Below, piece by piece: positions 23,977-32,125 of a stretch of 38,073 bases of DNA. The stretch lies in NCBI GenBank assembly GCA_947459655.1, contig CANHEE010000015.1:1-38073 (forward strand), in the 5' to 3' direction. A model generated the notes under the pieces. That model was not told the origin of the DNA. It worked only from the letters and a program-made list of their open reading frames with translations, and did not search any database. The position numbers were made by a program, and so were the translations under genes. The first letter of the stretch is position 1. Every line of letters begins with the position of its first letter. The stretch comes from Lewinellaceae bacterium (GTDB lineage: Bacteria > Bacteroidota > Bacteroidia > Chitinophagales > Saprospiraceae).

Positions 23977-26415
23977 ATGAGAATTTTAAAATTTACTGGC
24001 TCACTTATACTCACACTGGGCTTGTGTGTGTCCTTATCTGTACAGTTTAAAGCAAACGGTCAATATCTTCCTTCTTTCGGTTGTTTGTTAAATCCATTTA
24101 GTGGTTTTTGGCAGAATGCAGAATCTTTGAACGTCAGCAGTGAAAATGCAGTAAAGATACCGGGATTAAAGGGGAGAGTAAGTGTCATTTACGATGACCG
24201 TGAAGTACCTCATGTTTTTGCCGAATCTGTAAATGATGCCATCAGAGTACAAGGGTATCTGCACGCAAAAAACCGACTTTTCCAGATGGATATTTCATCG
24301 CGTTCCGCTGCGGGAAGGCTATCTGAAGTAATTGGTGAAAAAACCCTTGAGTACGACCAGACTGAAAGAAGGTATGGAATGATAAAAGCGGCCGAAAACG
24401 CAGTAAATGGTTGGAAAAAAAACCCGGAGGCCTATGCAATGATGGAGGCTTATGCAGAAGGTGTAAATGCCTATATTTCACAACTTTCTGACAAAAATCT
24501 ACCTCTTGAGTACAAAATAATGGGTTTCCGTCCTGAAAACTGGACTCCACTGCACAGTGCCTTGTTTTTCAAATCGATGTGCAGAACACTCGCAAGAAAT
24601 GACCTGGATGCAGAGCTGAGTAATACGCTGTTAAAATTGGGAGAAGCAGAATTCACAAAACTATTTCCTGACAGTCATCCGCTGCAAACGCCGATTATAC
24701 CATCAGGAATAAAATGGAATTTCAAAGCACTTGATGAGCAGATTGCGTCCACCACAGGTCTGAATATCAGCGGATTAATCGATAAAAAGGACAACAGCGA
24801 CAAGGAGCCCGGAACGGGCAGTAACAACTGGGTTGTTGGTCCTTCCAAAACAGTTAACGGCCACCCAATTCTTTGCGGGGACCCGCACCTCAACTTAACC
24901 TTACCTTCAATATGGTACGAAATTCAGCTTTGTACTCCCGAATTCAACACCTATGGCGTTTCTCTGCCGGGAATGCCCCTCACGCTCATCGGTTTTAACA
25001 GTGATATCGCATGGACAGTTACCAATTCGCAGCATGATGTGGCCGACTGGTATAGGATGGATTGGGCAAATGCCGAAAAGACTGCATATCGTTTTAATGG
25101 AAACAACATGCCCGTGGTAAAGCAGGCAGAAGCCATAATGGTTAAAGGCAAAGGAGTGATCTGGGATACGGTAAGGTACACTCATATAGGCCCCATTGTT
25201 TTCGAGGACAAAAGTAGGATCCAAAATGACCTCGCTTTTCATTGGGTTGCTGCCGAAGAAAATCCATATGATCTAAAAGCATTGTACGGCATCGCAAAAT
25301 CGAAGAATTTTGAGGAGTTTAGTTTTGCATTGAAAGACTATTCATTTCCGATGCAAAATTTTGCCTTCGCCTGTAAGAACGGCGATATCGCAATGAGAAC
25401 GCAGGGTTGGATGCCCATCAGAAGTCGGGGGGCAGGGCAACTTGTACAGGATGGTAACAGTTCAGGAAACATGTGGAAGGGATATGTTCCCTTTGAACAT
25501 CTTCCACAGATAAAAAATCCCAAAAGCGCATTTGTGATGTCTGCAAATCAGAACACAACCGATGCGACGTACCCCTACAAATATTACAGCCGTCAATTCG
25601 ACAATTTCAGGGGGCGCCGGCTAAATGCACTTTTGTCCGCAGATAAAAAATTCAGCATTGATGAACTCAGAAAAATGCAATACGATTCCTACGGACTGGA
25701 TGCAGAGGAGTATACGCCTGTGATCAGATCTGTAATGCAGGAATCAGCGATGAGTGAAAGTGAAAAGGTAATCTACAATAGTATTCTGGGATGGGATTTT
25801 AATTACGAAAAAACATCTGTCCCCGCCATGTACTTCAGGGCCTGGATGGAACAAATGAAAAAACAGACCTGGGATGAATTATATGTCAAAGAGAAGAACA
25901 ATCCATTCGCACTACCCCACCTCTGGCGAACCATTAAGTTACTGCAGGAGGAGCCAAACAGTATTCATTTTGACAAAGCTGACACACCTCAAAAGGAAGA
26001 TGGCAAGGACATTCTTCTGATGAGTTTTAAAGCGGGCATCGCGGATGTTGAAAGTGAAAAGGCTAAACGGAATGATCAGAATCTTGATTACGGGAAATTT
26101 ATAGACTGCAGAATCGAACACATTGCCCGCATTCCGGGATTTGGGGAAAAAATATACACCTCAGGAAATGAAAATGCCGTTAATGCAACAAGGGGCAATA
26201 AGGGCCCATCGTGGAGAATGGTCGTGGAAATGGGTGATGAACCACGCGCATATATAGTATATCCCGGCGGAGAATCTGGTAATCCAGGAAGTCTGTGCTA
26301 CAATCAATTTGTTGAACGATGGGAAAACGGAAACCATTATGAGGCAGTTTACCTCAAGAATGAAAATTCAACAAGCGAACGACTGGTCAGAAAAGTTATT
26401 TTCAGTGCAAACTGA
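23977..26415 (+). CDS. Penicillin acylase family N-terminal nucleophile hydrolase
   Basis: Members are exported amidases made as a precursor that cuts itself into alpha and beta chains; they act on penicillins, N-acyl-homoserine lactones or other amides. The 812-residue protein has a signal peptide (LKFTGSLILTLGLCVSLSV), an alpha chain starting with IPGLKGRVSVIYDDREVPHVFA, and the self-cleavage site PGTGSNNWVVGP, with Gly281 before the nucleophile Ser282. The beta-chain phrases GDPHLNLTLPSIWYE, GFNSDIAWTVTNSQHDVADWY and HIGPI, and a late YPGGESGNPGS, are all family hallmarks. Length matches the family. The substrate cannot be read from the sequence. It is followed after 59 bases by a small membrane protein and then lolD. 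Confidence 0.96.
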   Translation: MRILKFTGSLILTLGLCVSLSVQFKANGQYLPSFGCLLNPFSGFWQNAESLNVSSENAVKIPGLKGRVSVIYDDREVPHVFAESVNDAIRVQGYLHAKNRLFQMDISSRSAAGRLSEVIGEKTLEYDQTERRYGMIKAAENAVNGWKKNPEAYAMMEAYAEGVNAYISQLSDKNLPLEYKIMGFRPENWTPLHSALFFKSMCRTLARNDLDAELSNTLLKLGEAEFTKLFPDSHPLQTPIIPSGIKWNFKALDEQIASTTGLNISGLIDKKDNSDKEPGTGSNNWVVGPSKTVNGHPILCGDPHLNLTLPSIWYEIQLCTPEFNTYGVSLPGMPLTLIGFNSDIAWTVTNSQHDVADWYRMDWANAEKTAYRFNGNNMPVVKQAEAIMVKGKGVIWDTVRYTHIGPIVFEDKSRIQNDLAFHWVAAEENPYDLKALYGIAKSKNFEEFSFALKDYSFPMQNFAFACKNGDIAMRTQGWMPIRSRGAGQLVQDGNSSGNMWKGYVPFEHLPQIKNPKSAFVMSANQNTTDATYPYKYYSRQFDNFRGRRLNALLSADKKFSIDELRKMQYDSYGLDAEEYTPVIRSVMQESAMSESEKVIYNSILGWDFNYEKTSVPAMYFRAWMEQMKKQTWDELYVKEKNNPFALPHLWRTIKLLQEEPNSIHFDKADTPQKEDGKDILLMSFKAGIADVESEKAKRNDQNLDYGKFIDCRIEHIARIPGFGEKIYTSGNENAVNATRGNKGPSWRMVVEMGDEPRAYIVYPGGESGNPGSLCYNQFVERWENGNHYEAVYLKNENSTSERLVRKVIFSAN

Positions 26416-26474
26416 TTTTACTCATAATCTGTATAAAAACATCTTTCACCCTTTTCAAATTTGGAAAAATCCAG

Positions 26475-26864
26475 ATGAGTAAATTTATCACCGCTGTGTG
26501 GCGCATAACAATTAATCTGATTCCGATAGTAGCCATAGGTTTCATGGCAGGCTATACCATGGCGTGGTGGACAATCGCCCCAATAGCATTTGTATTCACA
26601 GCCCTAAAAAAACAGTATTCCCCACTGAATGGCTTTCTGACCACTTTTACTGCAGGATTTTTGCTTTGGATGGGATATGCTGCAGTGCTCAACTACGGCA
26701 ATAATGGAGTACTCGCGGCGAGAATTGGCAGCATGCTGGCAGCCGGAAATCAGGGAATGCCACCTGTAGGATTGTTGTTGCTGACCGGACTGATTGGCGG
26801 ACTTATGGCAGGACTTGCTGGCATTACCGGCGTTTATGCCAGGGAGTTAAAACAACCCAATTAA
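26475..26864 (+). CDS. Small multi-pass membrane protein of unknown function
   Basis: The 129-residue protein is very hydrophobic, with about four membrane-spanning segments (INLIPIVAIGFMAGYTMAWW, IAPIAFVFTAL, LTTFTAGFLLWMGYAAVL, and VGLLLLTGLIGGLMAGLAGITGVYA). The loop KKQYSPLNG is basic, and the last segments are Gly-rich. Similar short proteins occur in other Bacteroidota, but I know no function for them. It lies between the penicillin acylase gene (59 bases upstream) and lolD (40 bases downstream) and is probably cotranscribed with both. A role in the cell envelope is suggested by its neighbours only. Confidence 0.8.
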   Translation: MSKFITAVWRITINLIPIVAIGFMAGYTMAWWTIAPIAFVFTALKKQYSPLNGFLTTFTAGFLLWMGYAAVLNYGNNGVLAARIGSMLAAGNQGMPPVGLLLLTGLIGGLMAGLAGITGVYARELKQPN

Positions 26865-26904
26865 ACACATATAATTAGTTAACAATCTGTAGCACAGTAG
26901 TCTG

Positions 26905-27549
26905 ATGATCAGTGCAAGAAACATACACAAAAAATACGATTCCCTGGAAGTGCTTAAAGGTGTAAGCATGACTGTAGAAAAAGGTGAATTGGTAACGATA
27001 GTTGGAAAATCAGGTGCAGGCAAAAGTACTTTGCTGCACATTCTCGGCACCCTGGATAATGCGGACTCGGGAGAAGTAATGATAAATGACACCAACATCG
27101 GTAAACTCAACAAAAATGAACTTGCAGATTTCCGAAACAGAAACATTGGGTTTGTTTTTCAGTTTCACCATCTGCTGCCCGAATTTACAGCACTTGAGAA
27201 TGTGTTGATGCCCTCCCTGATTGCCGGTAACAAGAAATCAGAGCCCCGTGCCAAAGAATTGCTCGATTACCTTGGATTACAGGACCGCTTTGAGCACAAA
27301 CCGGGTCAACTTTCAGGTGGAGAAGCACAAAGGATTGCAGTAGCACGAGCTCTTATGAACAAGCCTTTGGTGGTCTTTGCAGACGAACCTACCGGAAATC
27401 TCGATTCGCAGTCATCAAGAGACATGCATCAGCTTTTTCTCCGGCTAAAAAAGGAACTTGGACAGACATTCGTGATTGTTACCCACAATATCGAACTGGC
27501 TGAACTGAGCGACCGCAGTTTAAGAATGGCGGACGGACTGATGCTATAA
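26905..27549 (+). CDS. lolD: LolD-type ABC transporter ATP-binding protein
   Basis: LolD is the ATPase of the complex that releases outer-membrane lipoproteins from the inner membrane to the carrier LolA. The 214 residues have Walker A GKSGAGKST (about 34-42), the Q-loop FVFQFHHLLPEFTALENV, the signature LSGGEAQR (about 136-143), Walker B VVFADEPTGNLDS, and the H-loop VTHN. The HHLLPEFTALENVLMP segment is typical of LolD and the related MacB/FtsE group. No LolC or LolE permease gene follows; lone lolD genes are common in Bacteroidota. It could instead serve another MacB-like permease. It probably closes the acylase operon; the gene after it has its own promoter. Confidence 0.92.
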   Translation: MISARNIHKKYDSLEVLKGVSMTVEKGELVTIVGKSGAGKSTLLHILGTLDNADSGEVMINDTNIGKLNKNELADFRNRNIGFVFQFHHLLPEFTALENVLMPSLIAGNKKSEPRAKELLDYLGLQDRFEHKPGQLSGGEAQRIAVARALMNKPLVVFADEPTGNLDSQSSRDMHQLFLRLKKELGQTFVIVTHNIELAELSDRSLRMADGLML

Positions 27550-27651
27550 TCAATACACTAGAACAAATACCTCCAACGCAAATACAAGCATTATTCGGTT
27601 ACAATTTTCGTAGGAAATAATGCAGCCGGAGCACTTTTCAATTGATTTGTT

Positions 27652-27659
27652 TACTTTTG
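27652..27659 (+). promoter_or_regulatory. -7 promoter box for the DUF5606 gene
   Basis: TACTTTTG is an exact TAnnTTTG match, followed by TGACC, 26 bases before the ATG at 27686. No TTG is present at the -33 distance. Confidence 0.5.
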
Positions 27660-27685
27660 TGACCGTAAAAATTATAAAAATATAG

Positions 27686-28120
27686 ATGAACTTAGAGAAT
27701 TTAGTAGCAATTGCCGGCATGCCAGGCATTTACAGGGTAATCACCAACAAAGGAAATGGTATAATCGTTGAGGACGTCAAGGACAAAAAGAGACAATTTG
27801 TCTCCGGACGACAGGGTGCAGTCACGCCTCTGGAAACCATTTTCATTTACATCGATGATGCAGAAGAAGAGTCTACCCCACTAAAGAATATTTACAGTTC
27901 GATGCTAAAGCAGCAGACGACAACGCCTCCTCCACCAGCCAAAGCAGATGACAAGGCGATCAAGAGTTATTTCCATACAGTATGCCCGAATCTGGATCGC
28001 GAACGGGTTTATGTAAGTGATATGAAGAAAATGCTGAAATGGTTCCATTTTCTCAATGAACTGAATTTGCTTTCGTTGGAAGAAACAGCAGAAGCAGAAA
28101 TGGAAAAATCTGAACAATAA
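27686..28120 (+). CDS. DUF5606 family protein
   Basis: The 144-residue protein matches what I know as DUF5606, a small soluble family common in Bacteroidota. The start NLENLVAIAGMPGIYRVI followed by NGIIVEDVKDKKR, and then SGRQGAVTPLETIFIYIDD, is the characteristic N-terminal beta domain (residues 1 to about 55). A Pro-rich linker (TTTPPPPAK, about 76-84) leads to a C-terminal helical part (DKAIKSYFHTVCPNLDRERVYVSDMKKMLKWFHFLNEL) and an acidic tail. It has no signal peptide, so it is cytoplasmic. The function is unknown. It is probably monocistronic, with its own -7 box and a terminator directly after its stop. Confidence 0.9.
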   Translation: MNLENLVAIAGMPGIYRVITNKGNGIIVEDVKDKKRQFVSGRQGAVTPLETIFIYIDDAEEESTPLKNIYSSMLKQQTTTPPPPAKADDKAIKSYFHTVCPNLDRERVYVSDMKKMLKWFHFLNELNLLSLEETAEAEMEKSEQ

Positions 28121-28126
28121 TCTTCG

Positions 28127-28161
28127 AAAATAACCGCCCGAGTGTGCTCCGGCGGTTATTT
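28127..28161. terminator. Bidirectional terminator between the DUF5606 and EamA genes
   Basis: Arms AAATAACCGCC (28128-28138) and GGCGGTTATTT (28151-28161) pair perfectly over 11 bases. The plus strand continues with GTTTTTATT, and on the minus strand the stem itself ends in TTTT. The hairpin includes the stop of the minus-strand transporter gene. Confidence 0.85.
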
Positions 28162-29043
28162 GTTTTTATTCAAAATGTATATCCCGCCAATTACCAGAAC
28201 CATTCCAAGGATTTGAGGTAAAGAGAGCAACTCACCATCGAGCACCCCCCAGAAAATTGCCACGATTGGAATAAAATAGGTTATTGCACTTGCAAAAACG
28301 GGAGTGGTTAGTTGCAAGAGGTTGTTAAAAACCATTTGAGCAAGTGCTGTCCCCATGACACCTAGAAGGAACATTGCGCCAAAGGACCATGGATGCTCCA
28401 TACCATTTTGTAACAGGTGTGGAAAACTTCCATTCCATATCATCAGAAGCAGAGATGACATCCCCGCAATGGCAACCGTAATTGCGCTCAGCTGAAAGGT
28501 CGGAATATCAATCAATTTTGTCTTGACCAGGTTAACATTTGTTCCGTAGCAGATGGTTGCCAGCAATACCAGGAATGCATATTCATTCAGAGAAAGCTCT
28601 CCGCTGGAATTGACCATTATAAGAAGCGCCGTTCCAATAAAGCCGACTATTAATCCGAGGGCCTGCATACTTCTCATGGGCTGCCTGAAAGCGAGAATTC
28701 CAACAATGAAAGTCGTTGCCGGTGTCAGTGCATTGAGGATACTTACTATTGAGCTTTCATGTATGTGAACCTGTGCCGTTGAAAAAAGATAGGCTGGAAA
28801 AAACATACTCAGCCACGCTGAGATCACGAGGTACCCAAGTTTATCAACCGGTATCCTGCGAATGTAAAAGAGCGCTGGAACCATAAGAACCAGCATAGCC
28901 GACATCATTCTCGTAGATGCCACTTCATAGGCCGAAAAGCCTCCCTGCAAGGCGCGTTTGACCAACATAAAAGAACTGCCCCAGGCTAGCGTAAGCATCA
29001 GAAAGGAAGCCCAGATGATCAGTTTTTTTCGATCTTCAGTCAT
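28156..29043 (-). CDS. EamA/DMT-family transporter
   Basis: Drug/metabolite transporters of the EamA type are inner-membrane carriers for amino acids, nucleotides or other metabolites. The 295-residue protein has about ten hydrophobic segments in two halves, each an EamA domain (about 12-140 and 155-290). Typical phrases are LTLAWGSSFMLVKRALQGGFSA near the start, LNALTPATTFIVGILAFRQPM at the end of the first domain, and FIPIVAIFWGVLDGELLSLPQILGMVLVIGGIYI at the end of the second. The substrate cannot be inferred. It diverges from ndk, with a -7 box 13 bases before its ATG. It converges on DUF5606. Confidence 0.92.
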   Translation of the reverse strand: MTEDRKKLIIWASFLMLTLAWGSSFMLVKRALQGGFSAYEVASTRMMSAMLVLMVPALFYIRRIPVDKLGYLVISAWLSMFFPAYLFSTAQVHIHESSIVSILNALTPATTFIVGILAFRQPMRSMQALGLIVGFIGTALLIMVNSSGELSLNEYAFLVLLATICYGTNVNLVKTKLIDIPTFQLSAITVAIAGMSSLLLMIWNGSFPHLLQNGMEHPWSFGAMFLLGVMGTALAQMVFNNLLQLTTPVFASAITYFIPIVAIFWGVLDGELLSLPQILGMVLVIGGIYILNKNK

Positions 29044-29056
29044 TTTTAATTTTGTG

Positions 29057-29064
29057 CAAAGGTA
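29057..29064 (-). promoter_or_regulatory. -7 promoter box for the EamA gene
   Basis: The minus strand reads TACCTTTG followed by CAC, an exact TAnnTTTG match, only 13 bases before the ATG at 29043, so the leader would be very short. No -33 TTG is evident. It lies next to the divergent ndk promoter. Confidence 0.5.
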
Positions 29065-29072
29065 ATTTTTTC

Positions 29073-29103
29073 TTGATAATCTATCTGTTTATACCTACCT
29101 TTG
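29073..29103 (+). promoter_or_regulatory. Bacteroidota-type promoter of ndk
   Basis: TTG at 29073-29075, a 20-base spacer, and TACCTTTG at 29096-29103 match both elements; GCGGC follows. Transcription would start about 29110, leaving an A/T-rich leader of about 90 bases before the ndk ATG. Confidence 0.8.
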
Positions 29104-29199
29104 CGGCACGTTTAAAAAATAAAAAATACAATTTACTCAATTTCAGCAAATTAAGTTTTTTTAAAAGAAAATAATTAATCACAATTCAAAAAAAATTCA

Positions 29200-29622
29200 A
29201 TGGCTACCAACAGAACATTCACAATGATCAAACCAGATGCAGTAGCAGACGGACATATCGGCAATATCCTGAAAGACATCATCGCTGGAGGCTTTAAAAT
29301 AGTTGCAATGAAATACACCAAACTTTCTCCTGAAAAAGCGGGTGAATTTTACGCAGTACATGCAGAAAGACCGTTTTATGGTGAATTGTGCGAATTCATG
29401 TCCAGCGGGCCAATCGTAGCTGCAATCCTTGAGAAGGACAATGCTGTTGCGGATTTCAGAACGCTGATCGGAGCAACCAACCCTGCTCAGGCTGCCGAAG
29501 GTACGATCCGCAAAAAATATGCGAAAAGCATTGGTGAAAATGCCGTTCATGGATCAGATAGTGATGAAAATGCCGCAATTGAGAGTGCATTCCACTTCGC
29601 AGGCACTGAAATTTTCTCTTAA
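29200..29622 (+). CDS. ndk: Nucleoside diphosphate kinase
   Basis: Ndk transfers the gamma phosphate between nucleoside triphosphates and diphosphates, through a phosphohistidine, to balance nucleotide pools. The 140 residues are the usual length. The sequence begins [16 protein letters not shown] with Lys11 of the nucleotide site, and continues with [21 protein letters not shown] and the signature ENAVHGSDS, with the catalytic His117. The final FHFAGTEIF is also conserved. The upstream promoter and the downstream terminator suggest a single-gene transcript, and its long A/T-rich leader would suit strong expression. It diverges from the EamA gene. Confidence 0.98.
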   Translation: MATNRTFTMIKPDAVADGHIGNILKDIIAGGFKIVAMKYTKLSPEKAGEFYAVHAERPFYGELCEFMSSGPIVAAILEKDNAVADFRTLIGATNPAQAAEGTIRKKYAKSIGENAVHGSDSDENAAIESAFHFAGTEIFS

Positions 29623-29641
29623 GCAAAAAAATATTGCTCAG

Positions 29642-29678
29642 AACTCCCCTTTTTGCATTGCAGAATGGGGAGTTTTTT
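29642..29678 (+). terminator. Rho-independent terminator of ndk
   Basis: Arms AACTCCCC (29642-29649) and GGGGAGTT (29667-29674) pair perfectly and are followed by six T (29673-29678). It is 20 bases past the ndk stop. Confidence 0.85.
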
Positions 29679-29746
29679 ATTGCAGATACAACAACGAAAA
29701 CCAAGGTTTTGGTGCTGATTATTTTCCACAACTGCTGTATTTTTAA

Positions 29747-29754
29747 TACCTTTG
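29747..29754 (+). promoter_or_regulatory. -7 promoter box for the pterin synthase-fabD-rsmD run
   Basis: TACCTTTG followed by CCACGC is an exact TAnnTTTG match, 20 bases before the ATG at 29774. The -33 region has only TTTTCC. It probably drives the six genes up to rsmD. Confidence 0.6.
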
Positions 29755-29773
29755 CCACGCAATTATTTTAAGA

Positions 29774-30184
29774 ATGGTATATTTGACTAGAATTGAGCGA
29801 TTCAATGCCGCGCACAAACTCTGGGTAAGTGAATGGTCGGATGAAAAGAACCTAGAGGTCTTTGGTAAATGTGCAAACAAGAATTGGCATGGACACAACT
29901 ACTCCCTTCACGTCACAGTCAAAGGAGTGCCCGATCCGGTAACCGGTTTTATTTTCGACGCAAAAAAATTGGGTAAACTGGTCAGAGATATTGTCACAGA
30001 CAAACTCGATCATTCCAATCTCAACCTTGATGTAGATTTTATTCCGGAAAATTTACAGCCTACAACCGAGAACCTCATCGTGCTCATATGGAAGGAACTG
30101 GAGCCGCATATAAAAGGCTGTAAATTGCATCGACTTAAACTGGTTGAGACAGATACCATATACGCCGAATACTTTGGTGAGTAA
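29774..30184 (+). CDS. 6-pyruvoyltetrahydropterin synthase (PTPS)-family protein
   Basis: PTPS enzymes convert 7,8-dihydroneopterin triphosphate to 6-pyruvoyltetrahydropterin; their relatives QueD make the queuosine precursor. In the 136 residues the zinc ligands are His14, His39 and His41, the catalytic Cys is Cys33, and Asp79 and His80 complete the usual triad. The spacing is Cys-X5-His-Gly-His (CANKNWHGH), the form of animal PTPS, rather than the Cys-X3-His-Gly-His of QueD. The later phrases KLDHSNLNLDV and PTTENLIVLIWKELE also resemble the animal enzyme. Glu125 of VETDT is the expected substrate-binding Glu. It is the first gene of the run leading to fabD. The activity (biopterin or queuosine side) is inferred from motifs only. 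Confidence 0.9.
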   Translation: MVYLTRIERFNAAHKLWVSEWSDEKNLEVFGKCANKNWHGHNYSLHVTVKGVPDPVTGFIFDAKKLGKLVRDIVTDKLDHSNLNLDVDFIPENLQPTTENLIVLIWKELEPHIKGCKLHRLKLVETDTIYAEYFGE

Positions 30185-30223
30185 CAACCTGGGGGCAATT
30201 TGAACAAATAAAATGGTGTATTT

Positions 30224-31105
30224 ATGAAAAAAGCTTATGTTTTTCCGGGTCAGGCATCTCAATTTGAAGGGATGGGAAAAGACCTTTATGAAAATTTCAC
30301 ATCAGCACGCGAACTGTTTGATCAGGCAAATGATTTGCTGGGGTACCGCATAACCGATGTCATGTTTCATGGTAGCGCAGAAGACCTGAAACAAACCAAA
30401 ATCACACAACCCGCTGTATTTCTGCATTCTGTAATCAAGGCTCGTGTGTCAGGTATACTACCCGACGCAACTGCTGGACATTCCCTTGGTGAGTTTTCGG
30501 CGCTCGTTGCAGCAGGAAGCCTCAGTTTTGAAGATGGACTGTTGCTCGTACAGCAAAGGGCACTTGCAATGCAAAAAGCCTGTGAAATGGAACCCGGAAC
30601 CATGGCTGCCATTCTCGGACTGGATGACGAGATTGTCAAAAATATATGCAATGACATCACAATTGAAACAGTCATTGCGGCCAACTTTAACTGCCCCGGG
30701 CAGATTGTAATTTCCGGCTCGGTAAAAGGTGTTGAAATTGCGTGCGAAAGACTAAAAGAGGCCGGAGCAAAAAGGGCTCTTGTCCTTCAGGTAGGTGGTG
30801 CATTTCATTCACCACTGATGGAACCCGCAAGAACCGAGCTTGCCAAAGCCATTGCCCAAACGCATTTTTCTGCAGCCATTTGTCCGGTTTACCAGAATGT
30901 TAACGCGCGCCCTGCAACTGAACCGGAGGTCATTAGACGCAATCTCATTGACCAGCTCACCGCACCGGTTTTATGGACACAATCCATTCAGCAAATGATT
31001 GCCGATGGATTTGACCATTTCTATGAAGTAGGAGGTTCTGGAGGGGTATTAACAGGCATGATCAAAAAAATCAATAGGGAGGTATTTGCGGAAAACCTGA
31101 ACTAA
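30224..31105 (+). CDS. fabD: Malonyl-CoA:ACP transacylase FabD
   Basis: FabD loads malonyl groups onto acyl carrier protein for type II fatty acid synthesis. The 293-residue protein has the N-terminal AYVFPGQASQFEGMGKDLY, the nucleophile elbow GHSLGEFSA with Ser87, the carboxylate-binding Arg112 in QQRALAMQ, and the catalytic His195 in GGAFHSPLM. The C-terminal FYEVGGSGGVLTGM phrase corresponds to the family's E-[IV]-GP-[GS] loop with GGSGGV in place of GPGKVL; this variant recurs in Bacteroidota as far as I recall. Length is near the usual 300. It lies between the pterin synthase gene (39-base gap) and yqgE (12-base gap). Confidence 0.97.
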   Translation: MKKAYVFPGQASQFEGMGKDLYENFTSARELFDQANDLLGYRITDVMFHGSAEDLKQTKITQPAVFLHSVIKARVSGILPDATAGHSLGEFSALVAAGSLSFEDGLLLVQQRALAMQKACEMEPGTMAAILGLDDEIVKNICNDITIETVIAANFNCPGQIVISGSVKGVEIACERLKEAGAKRALVLQVGGAFHSPLMEPARTELAKAIAQTHFSAAICPVYQNVNARPATEPEVIRRNLIDQLTAPVLWTQSIQQMIADGFDHFYEVGGSGGVLTGMIKKINREVFAENLN

Positions 31106-31117
31106 GCGAAACAAAAT

Positions 31118-31675
31118 ATGGACAAGCAAAACCTCAGGGGGAAAATTTTACTGGCTGAGCCCTTCTCTCAGGATGGCTTCTTCCATCGCTCTGTCGTGCT
31201 TGTTTGTGAACACGATGACGAAAGCGGAACTGTAGGTTTTTGTCTGAACAAACCGCTTGATATTATGCTCAATGATGTGCTGGATGATTTTCCCGAATTT
31301 GAAACAAGGGTATTCTGTGGGGGACCAGTAAAGAAAAGAGCCTTGTTTTTCCTTCACGGATATGGCGATCTGATAGAAGAGAGTAAATTAATCAGCACCG
31401 GCGTTTGGTGGGGTGTCAATTTTGAAGCCCTTAAAGTGCTCATTACACAGGGATTGGTGACCCCTGACAGGATTCGTTTCTTTGTCGGGTATTCAGGCTG
31501 GAGCGAGGGCCAGTTGAAAGAAGAAATGACTTCCGGCTCGTGGATTACAGCTGAAATGCATGCAAATTACATGTTTAAGGATGCCCCGGAACATTTGTGG
31601 CAGCACACGATGGAAAACAAGGGCAGCAATTTCGCTGTCATCGCTGCAATTCCGGATTCAATGTTGCTGAATTAA
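31118..31675 (+). CDS. yqgE: YqgE/AlgH family protein
   Basis: YqgE/AlgH proteins are small soluble proteins of unclear role, first linked to alginate regulation in Pseudomonas. The 185 residues include the family phrases GKILLAEPFSQDGFFHRSVVLVCEHDDE, SGTVGFCLNKPL, FCGGPVKKRALFFLHGYGDL, ISTGVWWGVNFEALK, and RFFVGYSGWSEGQLKEEMTSGSW. The domain covers almost the whole protein. There is no signal peptide or membrane segment. The gene sits 12 bases after fabD and 42 bases before the bactofilin gene, and is probably cotranscribed with both. No active site is known for the family. Confidence 0.95.
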   Translation: MDKQNLRGKILLAEPFSQDGFFHRSVVLVCEHDDESGTVGFCLNKPLDIMLNDVLDDFPEFETRVFCGGPVKKRALFFLHGYGDLIEESKLISTGVWWGVNFEALKVLITQGLVTPDRIRFFVGYSGWSEGQLKEEMTSGSWITAEMHANYMFKDAPEHLWQHTMENKGSNFAVIAAIPDSMLLN

Positions 31676-31717
31676 TTCCAGGAGTTCATACTATTTTACA
31701 TATTAAATTTATAAAAA

Positions 31718-32104
31718 ATGGCATTGACAAGCAACAACGTTAAAACAGCGTCAAGCAGCAACGTTTCACCGGGTGATGCAGGCCTGACCTGCGTTATCGC
31801 AGAGGGTACAGTAATAGAGGGCACTTTTATCTGTACTGAAAATGTCCGATTGGATGGTAAAATCAATGGAGAAGTCAAAGTTGACAAAAGGCTCGTAATG
31901 GGCAATAGTGGCGTTATTGAAGGCAGTGTAAGTGCCATGAATACGGCCATCCAGGGCAAAGTAGAAGGTGATATCACCGTAACCGAAACCATTCAGATCA
32001 TGTCTACAGCTACGGTGAGAGGCAACATCAGTGCAGGCTCTATAGGCATAGAAGAAGGTGCAATGTACAACGGAAAAATCACTACCGCAGGAAAGAAAAA
32101 GTAA
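31718..32104 (+). CDS. Bactofilin (polymer-forming cytoskeletal protein)
   Basis: Bactofilins form stable filaments without nucleotide and act in cell shape, polarity or stalk and envelope structures. The 128 residues have a disordered Ser/Asn-rich head (about 1-24), followed by the beta-helix core. The repeating short strands include VIEGTFICTENVRLDGKINGEV, KRLVMGNSGVIEGSVSA, AIQGKVEGDITVTETIQIM, and TATVRGNISAGSI. The Gly/Ile/Val spacing of about 17-18 residues is the bactofilin pattern, and the short basic tail (GKKK) is typical. The gene sits between yqgE and the DUF3822 gene in the same run. Membrane attachment, if any, is not visible. Confidence 0.93.
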   Translation: MALTSNNVKTASSSNVSPGDAGLTCVIAEGTVIEGTFICTENVRLDGKINGEVKVDKRLVMGNSGVIEGSVSAMNTAIQGKVEGDITVTETIQIMSTATVRGNISAGSIGIEEGAMYNGKITTAGKKK

Positions 32105-32125
32105 AACTGCCAGACAGGCTTCTAA

